From contig JAHDQW010000005.1 of the NCBI GenBank assembly GCA_018433585.1, positions 49,059 to 113,058 of the forward strand: a DNA stretch of 64,000 nt. Direction: 5' to 3'. The stretch comes from Candidatus Praeruminimicrobium purgamenti (GTDB taxonomy: Bacteria > Elusimicrobiota > Endomicrobiia > Endomicrobiales > Endomicrobiaceae). Shown in pieces: positions 16,384-25,655 of the stretch. Both the position numbers and the translations under genes were made by a program. Every line of letters begins with the position of its first letter. Position 1 is the first letter of the stretch. Below the pieces are notes generated by a model that was not told the origin of the DNA, searched no databases, and saw only the letters and a program-made list of their open reading frames with translations.

Positions 16384-18512
16384 TGTAAATTCCTGCATTT
16401 CGGAAAAGCTGAACAAGTTAAAAAAGGACCTCTTTTACCGATTCTTTTTAACATTGGACTTCCGCATTTTCCGCACTTTATGTCTGTAACTTCAGGTTCT
16501 GGTTTTATCACTTTATTACCGTCTTTATCGATTGAAAAAGTCGTCTTACACTCAGGATAATGCTCGCAAGCCAAATAAGGACCTCTGAACCCTCTTTTTT
16601 TCAGCAGTTTAGCGCCGCATTTAGGGCATTTTTCATCTGTAACTTCAGGTTCATTACTCAGCTTGTTGCCGTTTTTATCGATTGAAAAAGTCGTCTTACA
16701 GTCAGGATAGCCTGAACATGCCATAAACTGACCTCTTCTGCTGTCTCTTATAATCATCGGTTTTCCGCACTTCGGACATTTTTCATCAGTCATTTTCGGT
16801 TCTATTTTCTGTCTCTGAGTATTTTCGGCTTGCGTAATATATGAACTGAAAGGATCATAAAATTTCTTGATAACTTCCTGCCATTTAATCTTGCTTTCAG
16901 CAATCTCGTCAAATTGTTCTTCTATATCGGCTGTAAATTCATAATTTATAACATCTTTAAAATTGTTTTTTAAAAAATTATTTACGACAATTCCGAGCTC
17001 AGTAGGGTAAAACTTTTTATTTTCAAGTCTTACATACAGCCTGTCCAATATCGTTTTTATAGTAGGAGCGTAGGTTGACGGCCTTCCTATTCCGTGTTCT
17101 TCAAGCGATTTTATCAGGCTTGCTTCGTTATATCTGGCAGGCGGTTCGGTAAAATGCTGTTCAGGCAGAATATTTAACAATTCCAACATATCGCCTTTAG
17201 CCATTTTTGGAAGTTTCGGGTCCTGTTTATCTTCTTCAGTAACATAAACTTTCATAAATCCTTCAAACTTTACCGTGCTTCCGGTTGCTCTGAAAACATA
17301 ATTATTTGCGCTTATATCAACGCTGACAGTATCGTAAATTGAATCCGCCATCTGACTGGCTACAAATCTGCACCAAATAGCATTATATAATTTATACTCA
17401 TCGGCAGTCAGATGCTGTTTTAACATTTCAGGAGTCCTTCTGACAGAAGTCGGCCTTATAGCCTCATGCGCTTCTTGGGCTCCTTTTGACTTTGTCTTGT
17501 AAAATCTTGGAGTTTTTGGAAGAAATTGTTTACCGTAATTTGAATCTATAAATTTTAAAGTATCTTCCTGTGCAGTCTTGGCAACATTCAGAGAATCGGT
17601 TCTCATATATGTTATAAGACCGACAACGCCTTGGCTGCCTATATTTATGCCTTCGTACAATTTTTGCGCGACCATCATTGTTTTTGAAGGAGAAAAACCT
17701 ATCCTTCTTGAAACATCCTGCTGCATTGTCGAAGTCGTATAAGGAGCATAAGGAGATCTTTTTCTTTCCTTTTCTTCGACAGACAAAACTTTATACTGCG
17801 CATTTTCCAATTCTTTTAATATTTCTTTAGACTGCTGTTCCGTTTTTATTGAAAGTTTTTCAAATTTTTCGCCGTCTTTTGAGATAAGATTTGCTTTAAA
17901 AGGATTATTTTCTTTAGATTTTTGCAATTCGGCAGTAACAGACCAATATTCAACAGGAATAAATTTATTTATTTCTTCTTCTCTGTCGCATATCATCATA
18001 ACTGCAACAGACTGCACTCTGCCTGCAGAAAGCCCTCTTTTAATTTTTTTCCATAAAAGCGGCGACAACTTGTAGCCGACCAGTCTGTCAAGGATTCTTC
18101 TCGCCTGCTGGCTGTCAACTAAAGACATATCCAATTTTCTTGGAGTTTTCACGGCGTTTGTAATAGCTTCTTCAGTAATTTCGTGGAAAGTTATTCTGCT
18201 TGTATTTTTATCTGACAGCTTCAGTAATTCTTTCAAATGCCATGCAATTGCTTCTCCCTCACGGTCAAAATCGGTAGCCAGATAAACGTAATCGGTTTTT
18301 TCAACAGATTTTTTTAAATCTGCTATAACTTTTTTTGATTTTGCCATGGCAACGTAAGTAGGCTCAAAATTATTTTCAATATCAATTCCTATTTTGCTCT
18401 TTGGCAAATCTCTTATATGTCCGAAAGAACTTTTAACCAAATAATCATTACCCAATATTTTTGATATTGTTTTTTCTTTTGCAGGAGACTCAACTATAAC
18501 TAAATATTTCAT
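16305..18512 (-). CDS. topA: DNA topoisomerase I (type IA)
   Basis: Relaxes negative supercoils. 735 aa: TOPRIM domain with IVESPAKEKT (Glu8) and DFDREGEAIAWHL (81-93), the active-site Tyr302 in LITYMRTDS, and the RYNEASLIKSLEEHGIGRPSTYA segment. Three C-terminal Cys4 zinc ribbons follow (CPKCGKPM...C-x5-C, CPKCGAKL..., CGKCGSPM...), each with a GQF/GPY/GPF-x-x-C strand. It ends in a Lys/Thr/Ala tail of about 20 residues. SD AGGA precedes the ATG. It lies between dprA and the recombinase, a common arrangement (dprA-topA-xerC). Confidence 0.97.
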   Translation of the reverse strand: MKYLVIVESPAKEKTISKILGNDYLVKSSFGHIRDLPKSKIGIDIENNFEPTYVAMAKSKKVIADLKKSVEKTDYVYLATDFDREGEAIAWHLKELLKLSDKNTSRITFHEITEEAITNAVKTPRKLDMSLVDSQQARRILDRLVGYKLSPLLWKKIKRGLSAGRVQSVAVMMICDREEEINKFIPVEYWSVTAELQKSKENNPFKANLISKDGEKFEKLSIKTEQQSKEILKELENAQYKVLSVEEKERKRSPYAPYTTSTMQQDVSRRIGFSPSKTMMVAQKLYEGINIGSQGVVGLITYMRTDSLNVAKTAQEDTLKFIDSNYGKQFLPKTPRFYKTKSKGAQEAHEAIRPTSVRRTPEMLKQHLTADEYKLYNAIWCRFVASQMADSIYDTVSVDISANNYVFRATGSTVKFEGFMKVYVTEEDKQDPKLPKMAKGDMLELLNILPEQHFTEPPARYNEASLIKSLEEHGIGRPSTYAPTIKTILDRLYVRLENKKFYPTELGIVVNNFLKNNFKDVINYEFTADIEEQFDEIAESKIKWQEVIKKFYDPFSSYITQAENTQRQKIEPKMTDEKCPKCGKPMIIRDSRRGQFMACSGYPDCKTTFSIDKNGNKLSNEPEVTDEKCPKCGAKLLKKRGFRGPYLACEHYPECKTTFSIDKDGNKVIKPEPEVTDIKCGKCGSPMLKRIGKRGPFLTCSAFPKCRNLQWIKQETQPAAKAVKKTTKKTAKSKK

Positions 18513-18528
18513 TTTGTCCTCGTTGATT

Positions 18529-19647
18529 TTAAATGTTTATTATATAAATTTGTCCCGGCATAGCTTTTATAAAACCATTGAGTTCCAAATCTATCAATAT
18601 CGAAGAAAGTTCCGGAACATTTATTTCTAAAGTTTCGCTTAACTCATCCGCAGATATGCCGTTTACGGAAGATTTTATCATTTTTAAAATATTTATACTA
18701 TTTTTATCTTTAATATCTGACATACTTTCGTTTTTTAATTTTTTCTGCTGCTTTCTTTTGTTTACCCATTTTGACAGAGAATATATCTCATTTACTATAT
18801 CCTGAGGCTCTAACGCTATTAATGAACCGTTTTTTATCAAATTATTAGGGCCCTTTGAGTAAGCCGAAAATATCGGTCCCGGAACGGCAAAAACATCCCT
18901 GCCGTATTCAGCGGCAAGTTCAGCCGTTATGATAGCTCCGCTTGAAGCGGCAGCTTCAACAACCAATGTCGCCATTGATAAACCTGCTATAATTCTGTTT
19001 CTTCTCGGGAAATGATATTTATCGGGTCTCTGCTTAAGAGGAAATTCGCTTATAACTGCGCTGTTGATGCTTATTTTATCCTGTAATTTCATATTTTCTT
19101 TAGGATAATACTCCAGCAATCCGTTGCCTAAAACAGCTATTGTTCTGCCGCCGTATTTTAAAGCAGTCTGATGAGCTTCGGTATCAATTCCTCTGGCAAG
19201 ACCGGATATAACACTTATTTCATTTTCTGCAAAATATCTGCAAAAAGAAGATGTTACCGTTCTCCCGTAATTTGTAGGCATTCTTGAACCTACAACTCCT
19301 ACTGACAGCGCGTCATTTTTTATAATTTTTCCCTTTACGTAAAGTACGGGAGGAAAATCATAAATATCCTTAAGCTGTAAAGGATAATTGTCTTCCGTAT
19401 AAACAAAGATATCTATTCCGTTATCTTTTGCCAAAGAAATTTCTTTTTCCGCAATATTGGAATCTGCCGCTTTTTTTATAGATTCGGCAATTTTTCCGGT
19501 TATTTTCTCCGCTGACTGCAAATCTTTTAAACCGGCATTTAAAACATTATAAGCTCCGTCAAAAAAATTAATCAAAGACGTTATTTTTTTAGGTCCGAGC
19601 TCAGGAACCATATTAAGCGTTATAATTGATAATTTTTCTTTATTCAT
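18529..19647 (-). CDS. dprA: DNA-processing protein DprA
   Basis: Loads RecA on incoming single-stranded DNA in natural transformation. 372 aa: N-terminal HhH/SAM-like domain (LNMVPELGPKKITSLINF), Rossmann-like core with VGSRMPTNYG, SGLARGIDTEAHQTAL, AVLGNGL, FPRRNRIIAGLS and SGAIITAELAAEYGRDVFAVPG, and a C-terminal winged-helix DprA_WH segment (INILKMIKSSVNGISADEL onward). All expected nucleotide-contact motifs are present. It is followed directly by topA. Confidence 0.95.
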   Translation of the reverse strand: MNKEKLSIITLNMVPELGPKKITSLINFFDGAYNVLNAGLKDLQSAEKITGKIAESIKKAADSNIAEKEISLAKDNGIDIFVYTEDNYPLQLKDIYDFPPVLYVKGKIIKNDALSVGVVGSRMPTNYGRTVTSSFCRYFAENEISVISGLARGIDTEAHQTALKYGGRTIAVLGNGLLEYYPKENMKLQDKISINSAVISEFPLKQRPDKYHFPRRNRIIAGLSMATLVVEAAASSGAIITAELAAEYGRDVFAVPGPIFSAYSKGPNNLIKNGSLIALEPQDIVNEIYSLSKWVNKRKQQKKLKNESMSDIKDKNSINILKMIKSSVNGISADELSETLEINVPELSSILIDLELNGFIKAMPGQIYIINI

Positions 19648-19653
19648 AAACCG

Positions 19654-20232
19654 TTATATTCCCAAGTCTGCAGGAAGATGTGAATTAGCACCTGCCTGTA
19701 CAAGAACAACCGTTATCAAGCCGCCTGATCTGTTTTTTTTAGCATATTTCAAAGGAGTCATTCCGTCATTGCTTTTCGCATTCACATCTGCTCCAGAATT
19801 GACTAATTGAACTGTTATTTTTATATTCGGATTTTTTTCGCAGGCATACATTAACGCCGTTTTGCCTTCTTTTGTTTTTGCATTGACGTCTGCTCCTGCT
19901 TTTATCAAAGACGTTATCACATTTTCATGAGCATTGCTCTCACTTGCATACATCAATGCCGTCTTGCCGGTTTTATCCGAAGCATTCACGCGTGCGCCTG
20001 AAGAAAGCAATAATTGCACGGCTTCTGAACTGCCGTTGCTTGAGCAGAGAACCATCAAAGGGGTTTTCTTGCTAATGTCAGACTCGTTTACATCTGCTCC
20101 TTTCTTTATCGCATTTTTTATTTCATCCGCAGAAGCTTTTCCGCATATTTCATAAAAGCTCTGAGCTCTGATATTTACTGAAAAAAACAAGATTGACAAT
20201 AACGCCAAAACAATAAAACTTCTGTTCACCAT
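19654..20232 (-). CDS. Exported ankyrin-repeat protein
   Basis: 192 aa with a signal peptide (about 1-23, ending IRA) and about five ankyrin repeats: ADEIKNAIKKGADVNESD, TPLMVLCSSNGSSEAVQLLL, TALMYASESNAHENVITSLI, TALMYACEKNPNIKI and TPLKYAKKNRSGG. Such proteins bind other proteins; a periplasmic location is inferred. Free-standing in a series with dprA and a nucleotide-sugar epimerase, so no specific partner is suggested. Confidence 0.87.
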   Translation of the reverse strand: MVNRSFIVLALLSILFFSVNIRAQSFYEICGKASADEIKNAIKKGADVNESDISKKTPLMVLCSSNGSSEAVQLLLSSGARVNASDKTGKTALMYASESNAHENVITSLIKAGADVNAKTKEGKTALMYACEKNPNIKITVQLVNSGADVNAKSNDGMTPLKYAKKNRSGGLITVVLVQAGANSHLPADLGI

Positions 20233-20248
20233 TATAATATTACTCCGG

Positions 20249-21169
20249 TTACTTGTTTTTAAAAAAATTTACAGTTTCTTGAAGTCCTTTTTTTATATCG
20301 GTTTCAGGCTGCCAATTCAAAACTTTCTCAGCTTTTGTGTTATCTAAAAAGCTTTTGAATAATTCACCCGATCTCTTTTCTTTATATACCGGTTTTTGTT
20401 TATATTTTGTAATTGCCGACAGCTCTTTCACAAGCTGATTAACCGACAATGTTTTATGCGTTCCGATATTGATAATTTCATTATCAGCTTTCGTTAAAGC
20501 TTTCAAATTTGCATTTACAACATCTTTTACGTAAACGTAATCTCTCAACTGTTTCCCGTCTCCGAAAATAAATATTCCTTCATTTTTCAGCATTCTTCCT
20601 ATAAATATCGCAACTACTCCGGCTTCTCCGTATGGGTCCTGACGGGGACCATATACGTTCGCATACCTTAAAATCGTATATTTCAATCCGTAAATCGCAT
20701 TATAACATTTAATATAATGCTCTACCGATAATTTTGCAACCCCGTAAGGAGACAAAGGATTTGCAAAAGCTTTTTCATTCGGAGCTTTTTTCGGACATTC
20801 TCCGTAAATTGTTCCGCCAGAAGAAGCAAATATTATTTTTTTCACATTGTTCTTTCTTGATGCTTCCAAAATATTTATAGTGCCTTTTATGTTTACTTCG
20901 GCATCAAAGCTCGGGTCTGCAACGGATTTTCTGACATCAAGTTGCGCCGCATGATGAATAACAACATCTATTTTCTCTTTATTGAAAACTTTTTCCGTTT
21001 TTTTTGCGTCAGTAACAGACAAATTATAAAATTTTGCTTTTTTATTTATATTTTGTTTTTTCCCTGTAGACAAATCATCTATTATTACGACATTATGCTT
21101 CTTTTCTATCATAACATCAGCAATATTTGAACCTATAAAGCCGGCACCGCCTGTTATAAGGATATTCAT
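20249..21169 (-). CDS. NAD-dependent nucleotide-sugar epimerase, GalE-like
   Basis: 306 aa extended short-chain dehydrogenase. Seen: NAD-binding GGAGFIGSN (7-15), SSGGTIYG catalytic Ser region, YGVAK catalytic Tyr/Lys, and the YANVYGPRQDPYGEAGVVAIF and FGDGKQLRDYVYV substrate-binding stretches typical of UDP-glucose/UDP-GlcNAc 4-epimerases of the short type. It likely supplies UDP-galactose or a similar sugar for surface glycans. Its start overlaps the end of the LtaS-type gene by 4 nt, fitting an envelope role. Substrate is not certain. Confidence 0.88.
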   Translation of the reverse strand: MNILITGGAGFIGSNIADVMIEKKHNVVIIDDLSTGKKQNINKKAKFYNLSVTDAKKTEKVFNKEKIDVVIHHAAQLDVRKSVADPSFDAEVNIKGTINILEASRKNNVKKIIFASSGGTIYGECPKKAPNEKAFANPLSPYGVAKLSVEHYIKCYNAIYGLKYTILRYANVYGPRQDPYGEAGVVAIFIGRMLKNEGIFIFGDGKQLRDYVYVKDVVNANLKALTKADNEIINIGTHKTLSVNQLVKELSAITKYKQKPVYKEKRSGELFKSFLDNTKAEKVLNWQPETDIKKGLQETVNFFKNK

Positions 21170-23205
21170 TTTATTTTCCCCTTTTCATTTTTCAACATAT
21201 ATTGAGCAATTGCAACAGCAGACTTATAATGTTTTAACATATTTTCATGTTCTTGAGTCTTTTCTGTTAAAACTATCTCTCTGCTTTTATCTTTGTTCCA
21301 AACATAATATTTCTGCGTATTTGAAGCGAAATCATATATAAGAGCAAAATCTTTATTCATAATAAGCCCGGAATCATTTGAAGCTGTATTTTTTCCGGCC
21401 TGCCTGGAAAACAAATCTGTTCCCATAGCGCAATAAGAAGTGCTTGACAACGATACTCCGTACACAGTAGGCATTATATCGCTGTGCGAACCGCATATTG
21501 ACGTGTCTATACTTTCTCTTGCAGGCATTAATTTTTTAGGAATATACAAATAAAAAGGGACGCTCATTGCATCCAGTTTTCTTTCAACAGGATATGTAAA
21601 AGTACTCCAAAAATTATGGTCTCCCGTAATTGCAACTATAGTGTTATCCGCATACTTTGATTTTTTTAGTCTTGTCAGAAATTCACCTACTTTTTGGCAT
21701 GAATATTGATAGGTGGCAAATCTCATTTTCGATAATTTCATATCGCCCGTAATTGATTTTTCCAACTCAGGAGAAAGTTTCAACGGCATTGTTGACTTAT
21801 AGTTGCTCGGAAGCGAATAAGGAGGATGGTTTGACGTCGTCAAAGCATAAATAAACTTTTTATTTCCGCCTTCTCCAAGCAAATTAAAAATTCTGTCAAA
21901 CAGGTATTCGTCATATACTCCCCATTGGTTCCTTTCATAATCTTTAGGCATACTGCCTTCGCCGATAATTTTATCAAATCCCAAATTCGGCATATACGAA
22001 GAAACGTTTCTCCATCCTGCGTTACCGCCATAAAGGAATATTGCCTCATAGCCTTTATTTTTATAAGGCATAGGCCCGGAATAAAAATATTTGTTATAGG
22101 CGTATTTTGACTGACATAAATATTTCGACAAAGGAAGTCTTACAATGTTCGTTATAACCGATTCCAAACTTCCTATAGTTCCCATATGCCCCGGCAAAAA
22201 CCTGTAAAAGACTATGTCCTCGTCAAGATGTTTCTTAAATTCGCCAAGTACATTAAAGTCAGGACTGTTATAATGCATTAAGTCTGTTCCCAAAGATTCC
22301 ATGACGATAACAATAACGTTCGGCTTAATTTCTTCTATGTTTTTATTATATTTCGTAACTCTTATTAAAGATTTTTCAGGATTGTCTTTTGGAATATCTT
22401 GTATACTTAAAGACAAATAATCGCTGAAAGCTTTATCTATATTGCCGGCATATCCCATTTTTGCAATGTAATCCATACCCCTGTTTTCTTTTGATCTTGC
22501 TTCCAAAGCAGCCTGTAAAGTGTATATTGCGTTTATTGATACCTGATTAATAAAATTATTATCCGACACTTCCGCATTGTCAACGCCCAACGGGAACAAT
22601 CCGAAAGAACCTCTTGCAGAAATAAAATTTAAAGATATAAGAAGAAGAGACAATAAAATCTTATATTTTATCTTAATTCTGTTTAATTCAAACGATGCAA
22701 TATTTTTTTCCAAAATAAATTTTGTCATAAAAAAAACAAATAAAAAAATTGATAGAAAACCTACTGCTACAAGAATCAAAGGATAATTTTCCGCCAAAGT
22801 AGAAAACAAAGCTTTAGTATCATCTTCAAAGACTCCAAAGATTAAAATATTTATATGATTCTGAAAGTAAGAATAAAATCCGAAATCTATGCATAAAATC
22901 GAAATAACTCCGCCGAAAAGAAACATATAATAATATTTTAATGTTTTGACAAACTTAACAAAAACATTTTTACTGTTTATAAAAAATATTACTATAAAAG
23001 ATAACGTAACCGCGGCATTAATGTATGCAATGACCGCAAAATCATATCTGAATCCCAGAAAAAAAGCTTTAAACAAATCATTTAAATAAATAGAAAAATC
23101 CAAACCGCCCGAATAATAAACAGTAAAGATTGTTCTGTATACTGTCATCAGCAGAATAAAAACAGCATTAAGAATAACCAATCTTTTACATATTGTTTTA
23201 ACCAT
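21166..23205 (-). CDS. LtaS/OpgB-type phosphoglycerol transferase
   Basis: 679 aa membrane enzyme of the alkaline-phosphatase/sulfatase superfamily. Five N-terminal membrane helices (within about 1-205) precede an extracytoplasmic catalytic domain from about 260: VIVIMESLGTD (metal-binding Glu), GHMGTIGSLESV with the likely nucleophile Thr, the SNHPPYSLP loop and TGDHNFWS (metal-binding Asp/His). In Gram-positives the family polymerises lipoteichoic acid; in a diderm it more likely adds glycerol phosphate or phosphoethanolamine-like groups to periplasmic glycan or lipid. SD AGAGG precedes the ATG. Substrate unknown. Confidence 0.85.
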   Translation of the reverse strand: MVKTICKRLVILNAVFILLMTVYRTIFTVYYSGGLDFSIYLNDLFKAFFLGFRYDFAVIAYINAAVTLSFIVIFFINSKNVFVKFVKTLKYYYMFLFGGVISILCIDFGFYSYFQNHINILIFGVFEDDTKALFSTLAENYPLILVAVGFLSIFLFVFFMTKFILEKNIASFELNRIKIKYKILLSLLLISLNFISARGSFGLFPLGVDNAEVSDNNFINQVSINAIYTLQAALEARSKENRGMDYIAKMGYAGNIDKAFSDYLSLSIQDIPKDNPEKSLIRVTKYNKNIEEIKPNVIVIVMESLGTDLMHYNSPDFNVLGEFKKHLDEDIVFYRFLPGHMGTIGSLESVITNIVRLPLSKYLCQSKYAYNKYFYSGPMPYKNKGYEAIFLYGGNAGWRNVSSYMPNLGFDKIIGEGSMPKDYERNQWGVYDEYLFDRIFNLLGEGGNKKFIYALTTSNHPPYSLPSNYKSTMPLKLSPELEKSITGDMKLSKMRFATYQYSCQKVGEFLTRLKKSKYADNTIVAITGDHNFWSTFTYPVERKLDAMSVPFYLYIPKKLMPARESIDTSICGSHSDIMPTVYGVSLSSTSYCAMGTDLFSRQAGKNTASNDSGLIMNKDFALIYDFASNTQKYYVWNKDKSREIVLTEKTQEHENMLKHYKSAVAIAQYMLKNEKGKIK

Positions 23206-23220
23206 TTTATCGCCTCTGTC

Positions 23221-23256
23221 AATTTATAAAATATACAATTATATATTTTATAAATT
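23221..23256. repeat. Perfect 15-bp A/T inverted repeat
   Basis: Arms 23221-23235 and 23242-23256 are exact reverse complements, all A/T, with a 6-nt loop. It fills the gap between the interrupted secreted-protein gene and the LtaS-type gene. It may act as a 3' mRNA structure or terminator for either strand, but no T-run follows the stem on the minus strand. Confidence 0.6.
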
Positions 23257-24717
23257 TTATTTTGTTTTTTGAAATAGTTTATACGTGACAGACTCTTTAT
23301 TGAAATGTAACGGATTGAAAGCCGACGATGCTATTAACCGCCAGCCTGTCGAAGAAGATGATGCTACCCACGAACCGTTTTTGCCTCTCGGTATTTCCCA
23401 CCCGTCGGCAAATGTCGTGAAAATTTGTTTATCGTCAGGCTTTTTTGATGTATAAGGCAATGCCCCGTCTATCAATCCAACTAAATCCGAAGCAGTGTCA
23501 ACGTTGCTTAAAATATTTATAGATTTTTTTCTGTAATCTTCTGCCAGGTCTTTCTTGCCGACTTTTGCGGCATAATCTGACATTACCTGCAATGCGGTTA
23601 TATGAAAACAAGTTCCTTCAAACTACACCATTCTGTAATTTTTTCTTCTTCCTTTCTGATTTGTGAAATCATAACCTTTGATATCAGTATCATTTATTTT
23701 ATCAACGACACAATATTCATTTTCTGCAAAAGTCATTAAATAAAAAGGATCCACTCCCAATTCTTCCAATTTTTCCGGCGTTAAAGCCGGAATTGTCCAT
23801 GAAACAGTGTCCAAAGCGTCAACTTTATCAACACCTCTTTCATTATATCCCATATTAAAAGTTTTCTTTTTCTTGTCATAAATTAATTTCATCATCCATC
23901 TTTCAATATTAGCCATTTCTTTTTCGACATCGGAAATATTATAGTTTGCCTTTTTAAAATAAGGTTTTATATCCACATTTGAATTATAATAAAGATCCCT
24001 GAGCATTTTTAAAGCGGCATAATGATCTACGACATTTTCAGTTGAATATATTTTACTCCAGTCAGGCGGCTGCCAGCCGTACCCCATACTCGCTGCCCCC
24101 AACTCGCCGTTGCTGAACTGATAATGTTTAATGCCTTCAGCCCACTTTAACATATCTATTATAAAAGGTAAAAAATCAAGTTTCCCTGTAATCGCCGTAT
24201 ATTGCAATGCGGAAATAGTTACCCATATATTTGGTCCCAAATGAGTCCTGTTACCGTCGATACCGGCAGTTAACCCCCATCTTTTTCTCGGCACATCGGT
24301 TTTATATGCATTATATAACCCTATATTATCGCCTTTAGAACAATAAAATTCTCTCTGGTATACTTTCAGTATACTTGCTGTTTTTTTATACTGTCCTGCG
24401 GCAAGATATGCTATTGAAGCTATGGCTCCGTCATATATAAAAGACTGAGCATCCAAAACTCCTCCGCTGCCTAAAATAAAAGCTTTAGAAAAAAAATCAT
24501 AGGAATAAACTGATGTTCCTCTGAAACTTTCAACAAGTCCGTTTACTGATGAGGTTTGCTTGTCAAAAAAACTTGCGGTTTTCATCTGCAGTTTATAATA
24601 ATTTTTTTTTAAATTATCATTTGAGAACTGTTCTCTATAGGCCTTATCAACTAACTCGGCATTTACAGAAACTGTTATAAAAAATAAAATATTTATAAGA
24701 CATAGTAATTTTTTCAT
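23257..24717 (-). pseudogene. Secreted putative (alpha/alpha)-toroid carbohydrate enzyme, interrupted by one amber codon
   Basis: Two adjacent open stretches (24717-23623 and a 3' part ending 23257) lie in one frame, separated only by TAG at 23623-23625. Together they would encode about 486 aa. A signal peptide (about 1-20, ending VNA) is followed by helix pairs such as YDGAIASIAYLAAGQYKKTA and VDHYAALKMLRDLYY, as in six-hairpin glycosidases. The stop falls in RMV-stop-FEGTCFHITALQ, where related toroid enzymes often have a WFEGT-like motif, so TGG to TAG is the simplest cause. No SD is seen. I do not recognise the exact family. A truncated 364-aa product is possible. Confidence 0.7.
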
Positions 24718-24723
24718 GAATTT

Positions 24724-24764
24724 AAAAAAAACACAAACTCAAATGTTAGACACCGAGATTGTGT
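24724..24764 (-). terminator. Terminator-like hairpin before the interrupted gene
   Basis: Minus strand ACACAATCTC, loop, GAGTTTGTGT (one T-T mismatch in 10 pairs) then eight T. It stands between the Big2-like gene and the interrupted gene; low GC makes it a modest call. Confidence 0.45.
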
Positions 24765-24800
24765 AATCCCATACAATTATAAATTAAAATCCTTAATTTT

Positions 24801-25154
24801 TTAATTAACTGTAACAGTTACAGATGTCTGCATACCCTGACAAGTCAATGTTATTACAGCAGTGCCTGTGCCGGCACCAACAAAATTTGTATTTTTTGCC
24901 TTTGAATTAGTAAAAACCCCGATACTGGAATCGGAAATGCTCCAATATACAGGTTCATCAATATCTTCATATTTTGAGTTTTTAACAATTGCCGTCAAAG
25001 AATACGCATCGCTCACATTGATTGTAAAATTTGATTTGGGTTCAATGGAAAGAGTCATAGTATTAGCTCCCAACCTGTCTTTCTGAGAGCATCCTAAAGC
25101 AGAAAACATCAATATAAAAAGAAAACCTGTTAAAAAAGCCTTTTTTAAAATCAT
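24801..25154 (-). CDS. Small lipoprotein with a Big2-like domain
   Basis: 117 aa. Signal peptide with lipobox FSALGC (Cys near 22) and then one bacterial Ig-like group 2 domain: SLEPKSNFTINVSDAYSLTA, PVYWSISDSSIGVF and GTGTAVITLTCQG. Predicted to be anchored in the outer membrane. It belongs to the run of surface-protein genes starting at the OmpA-family gene and shares its transcription. Function unknown; Big2 domains are adhesion or scaffold modules. Confidence 0.8.
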   Translation of the reverse strand: MILKKAFLTGFLFILMFSALGCSQKDRLGANTMTLSIEPKSNFTINVSDAYSLTAIVKNSKYEDIDEPVYWSISDSSIGVFTNSKAKNTNFVGAGTGTAVITLTCQGMQTSVTVTVN

Positions 25155-25164
25155 AAACGCCCTA

Positions 25165-25653
25165 TTATAAAGAAATTTTTGTTCTGTATTTCAGCATAAC
25201 GCCGTCATTATTATATGCCGTAAAATCAATTTTATTATATGTATACAATTTTGATTTTTTATTTGCAACAAGATAAGCATCTGCCACTGCATACAACCAT
25301 GCAGCGACTGCTACTATGCCCAAAGCCCTTGAATTATTTAATTTTGATTTATAATCGTCATAAAGAGAACCGTTTATAGACCCCATTTTCTGATAACTGT
25401 CATAATCGCTTTCGGCAGCATTATAATAATAAAATGCTCCGAAAACAGATAAAGAAAATATGCCGAACACTATCCATCCTTTCGTTGTTTGCTCATTCCA
25501 TCCCTGACCCCATCCAGGCATAACAGCAGAGCGCACAGAAGCATTAAAAGCATTATACTTTGAAAAATCACATGTAACGGAACAAGCGCTTTGCGCCGAT
25601 GAAGCATTAAGTAATAATACACAGCTGATAAACAAAACAAGTTTTTTAATCAT
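25165..25653 (-). CDS. DUF5683-like membrane protein
   Basis: 162 aa with a signal peptide (about 1-22) and the DUF5683-type pattern: a surface helix with SAVMPGWGQGWNEQTTKGW, a membrane segment (IVFGIFSLSVFGAFYYY), a soluble loop and a second hydrophobic helix with AWLYAVADAYLVA. The family is found in Bacteroidetes and other diderms with no known function. Here it sits among lipoprotein genes, 3 nt after the preceding one, so it may help place surface proteins. That is a guess from context. Confidence 0.75.
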   Translation of the reverse strand: MIKKLVLFISCVLLLNASSAQSACSVTCDFSKYNAFNASVRSAVMPGWGQGWNEQTTKGWIVFGIFSLSVFGAFYYYNAAESDYDSYQKMGSINGSLYDDYKSKLNNSRALGIVAVAAWLYAVADAYLVANKKSKLYTYNKIDFTAYNNDGVMLKYRTKISL

Positions 25654-25655
25654 AA

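Noticed and set aside
23257..23592. A separate 111-aa gene downstream of the secreted toroid protein
   Set aside because: It is in frame with the upstream part, begins inside a continuing domain and has no SD; better read as the 3' half of one broken gene.
23623..23625. Amber codon as pyrrolysine or selenocysteine-type recoding
   Set aside because: No sign of recoding elements, UGA is not involved, and no methylamine methyltransferase context; a nonsense change is simpler.
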